DNA from: Cafeteria roenbergensis
Lineage: Eukaryota; Sar; Bigyra; Bicosoecida; Cafeteriaceae
Length of the DNA stretch: 64,000 bases
NCBI GenBank assembly: GCA_008330645.1
Contig: VLTN01000002.1
Coordinates: forward strand, 992,001 to 1,056,000
Reading direction: 5' to 3'
Shown: one piece after another, positions 1 through 8,925 of the stretch
Numbering within the stretch: position 1 is the stretch's first letter
How the letters are laid out: each line of letters opens with the position of its first letter
Program-made: the position numbers and the translations under genes
Notes under the pieces: generated by a model
Databases searched by the model: none
Told to the model about the DNA's origin: nothing
What the model saw: only the letters and a program-made list of their open reading frames with translations

Positions 1-1
1 G

Positions 2-1099
2 CACGCCAGCGTGATGCTGGCCGCCCGTGCCCTCGCGGCCTCGGGAGTGCCGGACAGGCCGGCGGCCGGGCGTGCGTCGCAGCCCGCGCCAGCTCCCGCG
101 CCCTCGCCCGCGTTTGCTCCCCCGGCACTTCCAGGCGCCGGGGCTGGGTCGCTGGGCGTGCATGAGGGGCTTCCTGACGGGGGCAGCGGGGCAGGCTCCG
201 CTCGCACGGCAGGGAGAGTCCCTCGCCGTGGCCGGGCCGGGCTGCGACCGGGGGCGCCCTCTTCATCGTCGGCACCACCGTTTGCGTCGGCGGCATCAGC
301 AGCGCCAGCATCGCCAGCAGCAGCTGGCATCGCTCCAGAACCCGCTGACGCGCGAGACTCTGCCGAGTCGAGCGGTCGCGCCCAGGGCGCCGGGCTTCCT
401 CCCGCCCGAGACTCGCGCCGAGCGGAGGGCGAAGGAGCAGCCGGCGCCGTGCCCGAAGCGCCGGCGGCTCCAAAGCGAATGACCTTTGACGATGGGGATG
501 ACGACGCGCGAGGCAAGTCCCTCTCCCTTCCCACAAAGGCCTCGGATGCGGCCGGCCAAGAGGCTCCGGCCTCGCACCGTCGCTCGTCCGAGGGATCCGG
601 CTCCATGACCTCAGTCTTCGGCATCGGAATGCTCTCCACGGGGCTCAACGGCATCCGCTCGATGTTCCTGCCAAAGAATGCGTCGTTGATCAACTTCGAC
701 GCCGAGCCGGACGACGAGGCCGACGAGGAGGAGGAGCGGAGAGAGGCCGAGAAGCGCGCGGCAGCGGCCGTACCGCCGCCCATCATCCCGGCATCCGGGC
801 ACTCGCGGCCTGCCCAAGTCACCCCCGCAGCGGGCCCACCGGGGCCGGCACCGCCTGCTGCGTCGGACAGCCCGCATGTGCCCCCTGCACCAGCTGCTCC
901 TGCTCCAGGCGGCGCGTCTGCAGCTCCCGGCCCGCCGACGAGCTCCAGGGGGCGCCGGAGCAAGCGCGCGGTCGTGAGCCGCTACGTGAACACCTTTTCG
1001 GGCGCAGGGCCCGGCGCGGGGGCGCCAAGCGGCGCTCCCCTCCCCCCACGGCCCGCAGGCAATCCCAAAGCTGTGTTCAACCCGGCGAGCATGGGGTGA
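2..1099 (+). CDS. Probable Sec16-like COPII scaffold, C-terminal part (5' end outside window)
   Basis: The frame is open from the window edge and ends at 1097-1099, so only the last ~365 residues are seen. Most of it is Pro/Ala/Ser-rich low complexity. Two conserved islands stand out. One around 600-760 (GIRSMFLPKNASLINFD followed by an acidic/charged stretch) resembles the C-terminal domain of Sec16, where a basic segment precedes a hydrophobic 'DEK-RW'-type block. The other, at the very end (SRYVNTF, then Gly/Ala/Pro-rich, then NPKAVFNPASM), resembles the SRYVDTFN...GNxKxFxP tail that I recall from plant Sec16 proteins. Sec16 organises ER exit sites and binds Sec23 through its C terminus. 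The match is by memory and short, so the family call is moderate; it could be another proline-rich scaffold. It converges with Rpn6, leaving 199 bp between stop codons. Confidence 0.5.
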   Translation, partial: HASVMLAARALAASGVPDRPAAGRASQPAPAPAPSPAFAPPALPGAGAGSLGVHEGLPDGGSGAGSARTAGRVPRRGRAGLRPGAPSSSSAPPFASAASAAPASPAAAGIAPEPADARDSAESSGRAQGAGLPPARDSRRAEGEGAAGAVPEAPAAPKRMTFDDGDDDARGKSLSLPTKASDAAGQEAPASHRRSSEGSGSMTSVFGIGMLSTGLNGIRSMFLPKNASLINFDAEPDDEADEEEERREAEKRAAAAVPPPIIPASGHSRPAQVTPAAGPPGPAPPAASDSPHVPPAPAAPAPGGASAAPGPPTSSRGRRSKRAVVSRYVNTFSGAGPGAGAPSGAPLPPRPAGNPKAVFNPASMG

Positions 1100-1298
1100 G
1101 CAGCGCCGGCTGGGCGGCCGTCGCGCTGGTTCGCGAGCGCAAGGCTGCGTGGGTGCAACAATATGACACGACCGGCCATGATCAAGGTTGCAGCAGGCGC
1201 AAAAAGGCTTCCAGCCACGTGACACACACTGAGACACATGCATGCGTGAGCGCCGGCGCAAACACGCGTTTTGGTTCCGCGAGGCGCGGCTGCGAGGC

Positions 1299-3101
1299 TC
1301 AACGCACGTGGCGGGCCTTGGCGAACAGGCCGTCCATGACGCTGCCAAGCTTGTCCAGCACGCCCAGGGCCCCGTCGTAGGCCTCGTCAACGTCTGCGTC
1401 CTCATACAGGACCAGCTGCCCCCTGCCCTGGTCCAAGGTGCCCAGGAGGCGCCCGTCCAGAATCATCTGCGACAGCTTGGCCTCCACGACGGGCTCCGGC
1501 AGCCCGATGAGCGACGCCACGTGCGAAAGTTCCACGCACGAGAAGGGCTCCACCAAACGGGCCAAGTTGGCCTCGAGCATGCGCTGGTAGAGGCGCTGCA
1601 GGTGCCTGCTGATGAACGCGTCATCCACGATTTCCTCCTTGAAGTCGGCCAGCGCAGCCTGGAACGCGGCCAGCGACCGATCGGCGTACGCCTCCACAAC
1701 GGCGCGCATGGCGTCCACCGAGACGCCCGCGTACTCGACGCCCTGCTTGCCCGAGATGAGGCCGCGGGCTTCCTCGACGGACCCGGTCATGATCTGCACG
1801 AGGATCATGTACTTGAGGCAGCGCGTGGCCATGGCGCGCTGCTTCAGCGACCCATGGCCCTCGAAGGCCTCGTAAAAGTACGAGAAGGCCGTCTTGTAGT
1901 CCTCGTCCTCCGACGCCAGAGTGCCGGCCTGGATGTCGATGTCGGCCTGCGTCTCCGGGGACACGTAGATGGCGTTGGCGGCGGCACGGGCGGAGGTCAG
2001 GGCTGCGCGCGCCTTGGGGATGTTGTGCAGCTCGTGGTGGATCCGGGACTCGAGCACGTGGATCTCCACCAGCAAGGGCTTGTCGTCGAGCTTCTTGATC
2101 TCGCGAAGCAGCGCCTGGGCGAGCGCGAGGGCGTCGTGGAAGCTGCCGCGCCCCAGCATCAGGGCTGCGAGGCGCGTCTGCAGCCGGATGCGCAGGAAGT
2201 TGCGGCGCTCCGCCTTGGTCCACGCGATGGACTCGTCGAGCAGCTCGGCCTGCAGCTCCTCAGCGCCAGCAATCTGTCCCACGCGGTCGATCAGCATGCG
2301 GACCAGCTTGGCGGTCTTGGCCTTGGGGATGCCGGCGAAGAACTCGCGGTTCTCGCGCAACAGCGCAGCAATGGCAGGCGCGTTTCTGGGAAGGACGGGG
2401 TGGTGGTGCATGGGGCGGGGCAGCAGCGGGACTGAGGCGGGGGGGAGGCCAGCGCAGCAGCGCGCAAGGGCGAACGCCGCGCCGCGTGGGCCACCGCCTC
2501 CGCCAGTGCGAGTGGAGCCAAAGGCAAACACACGTATCTGGCCGACAGCACGGCGGGTTGCCCGCGGGGCGCGAGCGCAGCCGAGGGCACCCCGGCTTCG
2601 GGACCGAACAGAGCAGCAATCGAGGGCTGGCGCCTCACCCCTCGTTGGCCTGGATGAGCGACAGCTCCTGCATCGCGAGCTCCTTGGCGCGCACCCCGTC
2701 CGGCGATTTGTCTGCAGGGGCGGGAGCGGGACGGGGCGAGGGACTTGCTGGGAGGGCGGCACCAGTGCCCGCGCGGCGGCGCCGAACGCCCCCCAGCGAA
2801 AATCGCAGCGAGCCTGACCACCCCCACCCTTGCTGGCAGGGCAAGCAGCGGCAGGGCGAGTGCGCCCCCAGCCAGCGGCCGCCCAGACGTGCCCCAGCAT
2901 TGGCCACTCGCGAGAGCCCGGTGCGCGGGCAGGGGGGGCCTCACCGCCGCCACCAAGGATCGACTGCAGGGCAGCGATGGCAGCCGGAGCGTCGTCGGTG
3001 GCCAGCGCAGCCGCATCCATCACCCGCTGCACCGCCTCCGGCACGGCCTTGCCTTCGCGCTTGGGAGCCCCCGTCGCTGCGGACGCAGCCGCGGCAGCCA
3101 T
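1299..3101 (-). CDS. RPN6: 26S proteasome lid subunit Rpn6 (PSMD11)
   Basis: Three exons on the minus strand: 3101-2945, 2711-2639 and 2385-1299, giving 438 residues (human PSMD11 has 422). Introns of 233 and 253 bp have GTGAG donors and CAG acceptors, and the phases agree. Rpn6 is a lid subunit that clamps lid to core particle. The N-terminal helical repeats contain KARAALTSARAAANAIY and KTAFSYFYEAFEG, both hallmarks of Rpn6. The C-terminal PCI winged-helix domain follows, with FSCVELSHVASLIGLP and a terminal helix. The start was chosen at the ATG whose exon gives a short alanine-rich leader followed by the conserved first helices (SPDGVRAKELAMQELSLIQ). The gene is divergent from the deoxynucleoside kinase. 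Confidence 0.95.
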   Translation of the reverse strand: MAAAAASAATGAPKREGKAVPEAVQRVMDAAALATDDAPAAIAALQSILGGGGEAPPARAPGSREWPMLGHVWAAAGWGRTRPAAACPASKGGGGQARCDFRWGAFGAAARALVPPSQQVPRPVPLPPLQTNRRTGCAPRSSRCRSCRSSRPTRGEAPALDCCSVRSRSRGALGCARAPRATRRAVGQIRVFAFGSTRTGGGGGPRGAAFALARCCAGLPPASVPLLPRPMHHHPVLPRNAPAIAALLRENREFFAGIPKAKTAKLVRMLIDRVGQIAGAEELQAELLDESIAWTKAERRNFLRIRLQTRLAALMLGRGSFHDALALAQALLREIKKLDDKPLLVEIHVLESRIHHELHNIPKARAALTSARAAANAIYVSPETQADIDIQAGTLASEDEDYKTAFSYFYEAFEGHGSLKQRAMATRCLKYMILVQIMTGSVEEARGLISGKQGVEYAGVSVDAMRAVVEAYADRSLAAFQAALADFKEEIVDDAFISRHLQRLYQRMLEANLARLVEPFSCVELSHVASLIGLPEPVVEAKLSQMILDGRLLGTLDQGRGQLVLYEDADVDEAYDGALGVLDKLGSVMDGLFAKARHVR

Positions 3102-3264
3102 GTCGCTACTCGGGCCTGAGTGCCAACGCACCCCGCGCTCCCAGCCGGCGGGCGAGCGGCAATGTTTGCAGCAGCCCCAACATCGCGTCCGGCAGGCCGG
3201 CACCAGTGACGCTCCCCAAACGGGCTCGGCCCGGGGCACCTCGCGCGCTGGAGGCTACGGAAGA
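3102..3264. promoter_or_regulatory. 163-bp divergent promoter region between Rpn6 and dNK
   Basis: Only 163 bases separate the start codons of Rpn6 (minus) and the deoxynucleoside kinase (plus). Both promoters and both 5' UTRs must fit here or overlap the neighbouring transcript. I see no TATA box or other element I can name. Confidence 0.5.
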
Positions 3265-4988
3265 ATGCCCGTTCGCATTGCCATTGAAGGCAACATTGCC
3301 GCCGGCAAGTCCACGTTTCTGCGCATCCTGGCCGAGGCCGGCCTGGGCTTCTTCGTGGTTCCCGAGCCGCTCTCCAAGTGGCAAGGGATTCCCGCCGACG
3401 ACGATGTCGAAATGCCAGTCAGCGCGTCGCAGGATGCTGGGATGAACATCCTAGACAAGGTGAGGCTGGACGGCAGCTCTCCCTGGAAGCTGCGGGCGCG
3501 CAGAGATTTTGAATTCTGCTCCCTGGCCGCCTGTCGACGACGACCGCTGCGCCTCGCTCCCGGGCACTACCGACATGGCTGAGCGCGGTCGGCGAGCAGG
3601 CAGAGGCACAGCGGAGCGACTCTTTCTGCGGCCTTGGCGCCGCCGCCGCAGGTGCTGGCGATCCTCTGCGAACAGTGGCGGCGCGGCCAGCGAGGTCACT
3701 CCGCCGGCCTGGCACTATTCGCCAGGCCCGAGCCGAGCTCCGCTGCTTGCGCTGCCCGACCACCCCGCCCCCCCGCCCCCAACGCGTGGTTCTACCCCCG
3801 CCCCGCGCGCAGTTCTACTCGGACCAGGAGCGGTGGGCGTTTACGTTCCAGACGTACGCGTTCCTGTCCCGGCTGCGAGCACAGCTTCGGCCGTTCGAGG
3901 ACTACGAGACCAAGCCGGAGCTTCGCGCCGCGGGCGCGGGCTCGTTCAAGGCCAAGACCGCCAAGGAGGAAGAGGGGGAGTCGGCGGCAGCTGCAGCAGG
4001 CGGCAAGCGGTCTCGCGATGGCGAGTCTGCGGACGCGGCTGGGGAGACCTCGAGCAAGCGCACCCGGGACGACAAGGCGGCCGACGCAGGCTCAGCAGGC
4101 AACGGCAGCGGGGCGGCAGCCAGCGGCAAGGCGGAGGCCGCGGCGGAGGAGGAGAAGATCCTCTTCTTCGAGCGCAGCGTGCTCTCCGACAAGTACTGCT
4201 TCGCGGCCAACTGCCGCGAGTCCGGGCTCTTCGAGGAGCTGGAGTGGCGCGTGTACTGCGACTGGTGGAAGTTCATCATGCAGGAGTTCAAGGCCCTCCG
4301 CATCGACGGCCTCGTGTACCTTCGTTGCGCGCCGGCGACCTGCCACCAGCGCCTTCACAAGCGCGCCCGGGACGAAGAGGCGGGCGTCCCGCTGTCGTAC
4401 TTGAACGACCTCCACCATCGCCACGAGGAGTGGCTCGTGTCGCGCACCTGCGGCCGGGAGTTCCCCATCACCACGCTGGTTCTGGACACCGACGCCGAGT
4501 TCGAGACCGACCCGGTTCGCCGGACCGCCATGGTGGACCGTATCCGCGCGTTCGTGGCCTCCCTCGCGTCCCAGAACGGCACGCACATCGCGCCCTCCAT
4601 CGCCCCCACGGCCAGCAACGGCAGCGGCGGCGCGGCTGCCGCAGGGCCTGCCGAGTCGTCGGCCGGTGCGGGCCTTGGCCCGCGCATCAGCTCCCGCGAC
4701 GGCACCGTCCTCATGGGCGAGATCGACGGGCTCACGGTGATGCGGGTGGGGCCCGACGGGAAGCCTCTGCCAGCCGCCGCAGCTGCGGCGGGGTCCGACG
4801 AGGACGAGGACGGAGTGCCGTCCGGCCCAGTGAAGTCTGCGCCAGCTGACGCTGACGCTGACGACAGTGGCTCTGATGCCGACGACGGGCAAGAGGCGGC
4901 GGCCAGCTCCGCAAGGGCGCCGGGCAAGGCGGCTGGGAAGAAGGGCAAGGGCGGCATCACGGCCTTCTTCGGCAAGAAGTCAGCCTGA
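3265..4988 (+). CDS. Deoxynucleoside kinase (dCK/dGK/dNK family) with PIP-like C-terminal tail
   Basis: Two exons, 3265-3459 and 3813-4988, encode 456 residues against roughly 230-280 in the family. The enzyme phosphorylates deoxynucleosides in dNTP salvage. Residues 9-17 are the P-loop (GNIAAGKST), E34-P-L-S-K-W is the nucleoside-site motif, and FYSDQERWAFTFQTYAFLSRL is the classic family block at the start of exon 2. E185-R-S is the catalytic E/D-R-S motif, and an Arg-rich lid (RLHKRARDEE, then LSYLNDLHHRHEEW) follows. Two non-family parts stand out. One is a charged, low-complexity insert at about residues 100-175, with KRSRD and KRTRDD clusters that could act as nuclear signals. The other is a ~150-residue acidic tail ending in KGGITAFFGKKSA, which resembles a PCNA-interacting box with Lys in place of Gln. 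Substrate preference cannot be read from sequence. Confidence 0.9.
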
Positions 4989-5336
4989 GAAGCGACAGGG
5001 TGTGTGCGTGTGCGCGCGCGCTCGTGCGTGTGCGAGGGAATCGGGGAGGCGGGGGTGGAGGGGTGGCGGAGGCGGTGAGGTCGCCGTCCCTCGGCCGCGC
5101 AGGTTGCACGGAGTCGAGCCTGGACCACAAGATCGCGGAGGCAGGGGCTCGCACGGGGCGCGTGCACACGGTGCCACCACGTCCTGGCGCGAGCTGAGCG
5201 CCAACGCATCCATGACCTCCGCACCGCCGGCGCCAGGCGCACACAGACGCACAGTGACACACGCACACACTGCGCCCCGGCTCAGCAGGCGGGCGCCGCT
5301 ACGCACGGTCGCGCGGTTCAGGTCTGGCCCGCCCAC
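4989..5336. other. Intergenic between convergent dNK and lipase genes
   Basis: 348 bp shared by two 3' ends. It starts with an alternating purine-pyrimidine tract of GT/GC repeats at about 4999-5035. Nothing else is recognisable. Confidence 0.6.
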
Positions 5337-8300
5337 TCACAGCTGGTCTGGGCCCACGCCGGCGAAGCGCACCCGAGACGAGGACGAGACTCGGCCTTGC
5401 GACGGAGGGGCGTCGAGCGCGCTGCGCGTGGGCGGCGGCGCGAGCGAGGACGGGGCAAGACCGACGGCCCTCAGCGAGGCCGACACAGGGTCGGCCGCCG
5501 GCTCCCCCAACTCCTCGGCCTGTGCCACGGGCGGCAGAGACCGTCTGCCCGGCGAGCGGCGCGCCCGAGAGTGCCTGCTGGAGCCGAACGGGCTGGTTGG
5601 CCCGTCGTCCTCTGCGAGCTCGTGAAGCAGGGCCAGGCGGGCCTCGCTGCCGCAACGGCGCCACCCCGCGAAGCCCGAGGACGGGCTGGTCGCCTTGTGG
5701 GCAGGACTGGTCCGAGCGCTTCCGCCCGCGCTGGTTCCCGCGAGCGGGCGGCGGCGGTCCAGGAAAGGGGCGGAGGCCGCCTCCTCGTGCACGGGGGAGG
5801 CGGTGGCGCCGGCGGGGCCCACTGGTGCCACTTCAGCGGCTGCGTGCAGAGGTGCGGACGTGGCGCGGTCAGCAACCGGCGCGGCGAGGCCTGCGACGCC
5901 CTCCATTGGCGTGGAGGCCTTGATCCACGAGTCAGGGTTGAGGGCCGCCTCTGCTGCTGCGCGGTCAGCAGGGGAGAGCAGAGCCTGCTCGTACATGGTG
6001 GCCACGTCGCGGTCCGGGGTGTCGAACCCCGGGCCGGCGTCGGCGCTTTCGTCGTCGGCAGCCGACCCGGCCGGACCGTCCATATCCGGCGCGGCTCCGC
6101 CGCCCTCGCTCGCGCACGCGTGCAGGCCCGAACGCGCAGGCTGGGCGGTGGTGCCCACGGGTCCGGCACCAAGCACCGGAGGCATGTCGCCCGGAGACGC
6201 CACCCCGCTGAGCGCCGGCGGGGCGCCGAAGGGGTTGCTAGGCCCTTGCTGGACGTGGGCCGTGTCCGGGGCTGGCGTGGCCGACATGGCGACCGCGGGC
6301 GCAGTGTGTGGCAGCGCGGCCGGCGCGGCACTCGCAGCCAGCGCAAGCCCGCCGGCCGCGGAGGGGCCGCGACTCCCCACCGAAGACGGCGCCCCGAACC
6401 CCCGGCCGGCGTGGGGCTGGCCAGCCACGAGCAGGTGCGGCGCAGCGTGGGGCGCGCTCGAGCCTGCAACGCGAAGGCGGCGCCTGAGCCGGCGCACGCA
6501 CGCCTCCAGCGTGGCCTCGATCAAGCAGTGGACGCGGACCCACGGGATGTGCGGCCACGTCATCCGCTGGCCCGTGAGGATGGCAGCGCGGACGCGCTCC
6601 TGGGAGGGGTTCTCCAGCAGCTTGGCGAAGTCCTCCGGGCCCAGAGGCGGCATGAGGGTCAGGTCCCCCTCGTACGCCTGCGTCAGGAAGGGGAGGACGC
6701 CTCGCGCGGCCAGCGACGGCATGCCGAGGCCGTGGCCCAGCTCTGCGATGGCAGTGAGAAAGGACCGCGACTGGCGCTTGAGGAACCGCAGGAGGTGCGC
6801 GAGGGGCGAGGACCGCCCCGTCGGGCCCTCCACCGCCAGCAGCATGGCGTGCGGGTTTACCTGCGAGACGATGAAGAGGTTCACGTTGAAGAGCTCGGAC
6901 AGGCGCTGCATCGGCAGGTCCAGCTCCACGGAGCCGTCCGTCCAGCGCTGGCCGGCAGAAGTGTAGGGCCGAATCCTGCCAGTGTCGTCCTTGGCCATGA
7001 GCTCCACAGGCTGGAACACGCCGGGGATGGCGCACGACGCCACCGACGCCGACCAGACGACGACGTGCGGCGCCGTCAGGTAGTTGAGCAGGCGAGGGAA
7101 GTCGCAGTCGCGGTGGGGGGCTACCGGGATGTTGATCACCCGCCCCGTGCGTCGGAACGCCTCGCCGAAGGTCATGTCGCCGAGCTCCCCCCTGAGCGTG
7201 TTTGCGAGGAAGCTGGTGTCGAAGACGGCACGCGTCTCGTTGTACATGGTGGCCGCCGACCAGAGCCAGCCCAAGGCCGATGCGAAAGAGGACGCCGACG
7301 CTGCGGCGGCGGCCGCGCGGCTGGCGGCAGTGGCGGGGGCGCCGTTCGACGAGGCAGGCGAGGCAGGAGCGCCGCCAGCCGCGGCAGGCATGTGCAGCCG
7401 CGGATCGATCACTTGGAAGAACCTCGTGTCGAAGCGGCCGTCGTGGAGGATCGGGCGCAGCTCTTCGTCCGTCTGCGCAGTGGGGGATGGGGTGGAAGAT
7501 GCACCAGACGGGGTCGAATGGGGTTGGTCGGGTGGGGGGGTCGGATGCAGACAGGGCGGCGCAGCAACAGAGTCAGCACCTGGCGACGCCCGGCGCACAC
7601 AAGCGTAGCGCGGGGCTGCGGGCGCAGGGAGCATCGCGGCGCGCGCCGCAGCCGGCGGACGTACCTTGCACCCGAGCAGCGAGGCGACGATGGACCCCGC
7701 AGACGCGCCGGACACGATTGGGGGCAGCAGGTGCACGTCCCGCAGCGCGCGAATGACCCCCAGGTGGTAGATGCCGTTGGTGGCGCCCCCGCTGAGCAAG
7801 AGCGCTGTGCGCCCGAGGGCGTGGCGCGTCTCCTGGAAGAAGGCGAGGCGGGACACGAGCTCCTCGGGAGGGCAGGAGTCGCAAACGAAGTCGAGCGCCG
7901 ACGCCGCGGCGTGAGCGTGCTCCTCCACGACCAGCTTGGTGCCCGAGGCGGCCATGCCATACAGCTGCGGGGAGCCCGTTCCCGCGGGCCTGCGGTGGAG
8001 CTCGGCCCTCAGCGCCCACATGAGGCCGCGGGCGTCCTGACGCCTCTCCAGCCGGCCGTACCTCGAGATGCGGCGACGCAGCTCCGTGGAGTCCAGCAGG
8101 CCGCAAGGGGCAGCGTCGTCCCGCTCCCGCCACGCGTCCATGCCGGTGACCCTGTCCAGGGCGATGGCAAGGCGGCGGTACTCGGCGAAGGTCTGGCAGC
8201 GCCTCATCGCCAGCTGCAGGTCTGCCGCGCGCGCCGCGCTCTCACCCCACCCTGGGAACGCCGGGACCCCTACGGACGCAAGCAGCGGCAAGCTAATGCT

Positions 8301-8702
8301 CCGGTTCATGATGGCGAGCTCGGGCCGGGCCGCCAGCGTTGTGCGGATCGCCCACGAGGCGATTTGGAACACGGAGATTGCCGTGAGCTGCGTCAGCCAC
8401 CGGTCCGCTCCGACGATGTTCTTCAGGCCCGCAATCGCCAGCCATGCAGACCGCAGGACGAACGCCGTGAGCGCCGACGACCCTGCCCCAACCTCGCGAA
8501 GCCTGGGCCGCTGGGCGAGCCCGATGCTGTACAGCAACATCCACGACGCCACGCGGGCCGCGCTCACTGCCCGCCTTCCGATGCGCAGGGAAAGCACCAT
8601 CACGGCGCGGCTGTCCAGGGGCGCCGGGGCCTGGAGCACTCCCTCCGAAACATGCCTCGAGGCGGCTGCGGCCCACGCTGCAGTCGCTGCGGGAGAGGCC
8701 AT
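5337..8702 (-). CDS. Patatin-domain triacylglycerol lipase (SDP1/Tgl3-5 type)
   Basis: Two exons, 8702-7665 and 7472-5337, give 1,057 residues. The family hydrolyses stored triacylglycerol at lipid droplets (SDP1 in plants, Tgl3/4/5 in yeast). The N-terminal part with hydrophobic helices and the segment up to about residue 300 matches the DUF3336 region. FFQETRHALGRTALLLSGGATNG then leads into the patatin core: the glycine-rich oxyanion loop at 304-310, the nucleophile elbow G332-A-S334-A-G336, and the catalytic Asp in WTDGSVELDLP near residue 523, completing the Ser-Asp dyad. The last ~400 residues are low complexity and not family-typical. The 192-bp intron has GTACGT and CAG ends, is a multiple of three and has no in-frame stop, so an unspliced reading also stays open. 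Splicing is supported by the family alignment, since SIVASLLGCK joins directly to TDEELRPILHDGRFDTRFFQ. Confidence 0.92.
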   Translation of the reverse strand: MASPAATAAWAAAASRHVSEGVLQAPAPLDSRAVMVLSLRIGRRAVSAARVASWMLLYSIGLAQRPRLREVGAGSSALTAFVLRSAWLAIAGLKNIVGADRWLTQLTAISVFQIASWAIRTTLAARPELAIMNRSISLPLLASVGVPAFPGWGESAARAADLQLAMRRCQTFAEYRRLAIALDRVTGMDAWRERDDAAPCGLLDSTELRRRISRYGRLERRQDARGLMWALRAELHRRPAGTGSPQLYGMAASGTKLVVEEHAHAAASALDFVCDSCPPEELVSRLAFFQETRHALGRTALLLSGGATNGIYHLGVIRALRDVHLLPPIVSGASAGSIVASLLGCKVRPPAAARAAMLPAPAAPRYACVRRASPGADSVAAPPCLHPTPPPDQPHSTPSGASSTPSPTAQTDEELRPILHDGRFDTRFFQVIDPRLHMPAAAGGAPASPASSNGAPATAASRAAAAAASASSFASALGWLWSAATMYNETRAVFDTSFLANTLRGELGDMTFGEAFRRTGRVINIPVAPHRDCDFPRLLNYLTAPHVVVWSASVASCAIPGVFQPVELMAKDDTGRIRPYTSAGQRWTDGSVELDLPMQRLSELFNVNLFIVSQVNPHAMLLAVEGPTGRSSPLAHLLRFLKRQSRSFLTAIAELGHGLGMPSLAARGVLPFLTQAYEGDLTLMPPLGPEDFAKLLENPSQERVRAAILTGQRMTWPHIPWVRVHCLIEATLEACVRRLRRRLRVAGSSAPHAAPHLLVAGQPHAGRGFGAPSSVGSRGPSAAGGLALAASAAPAALPHTAPAVAMSATPAPDTAHVQQGPSNPFGAPPALSGVASPGDMPPVLGAGPVGTTAQPARSGLHACASEGGGAAPDMDGPAGSAADDESADAGPGFDTPDRDVATMYEQALLSPADRAAAEAALNPDSWIKASTPMEGVAGLAAPVADRATSAPLHAAAEVAPVGPAGATASPVHEEAASAPFLDRRRPLAGTSAGGSARTSPAHKATSPSSGFAGWRRCGSEARLALLHELAEDDGPTSPFGSSRHSRARRSPGRRSLPPVAQAEELGEPAADPVSASLRAVGLAPSSLAPPPTRSALDAPPSQGRVSSSSRVRFAGVGPDQL

Positions 8703-8925
8703 TTCCGCGGTGCGGAACTAGCTGCGCGCGGCTGGGATTGAAGCGTCCCAGGGGCGGGTGCAAGCGCTGGCCCTGCTGGCGCTCGCTCGGGAAGGTTCCG
8801 GCTGGCGCCCTCGTAGAGGCGGGTTGGCCCCCACGGTGGCCGTGGGCGTGTGTTGCTGCAGACAGGGTGCTCGAGCAAACGTGGCACGGATATTTGCGCC
8901 AGGGCAGATATGCACGCACATGACA

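Noticed and set aside
5397-8741. Long plus-strand open frame (1,114 codons) opposite the lipase
   Set aside because: Exact shadow of the lipase gene; GC-rich third positions remove stops on the other strand. The product is Arg/Gly-rich with no recognisable domain.
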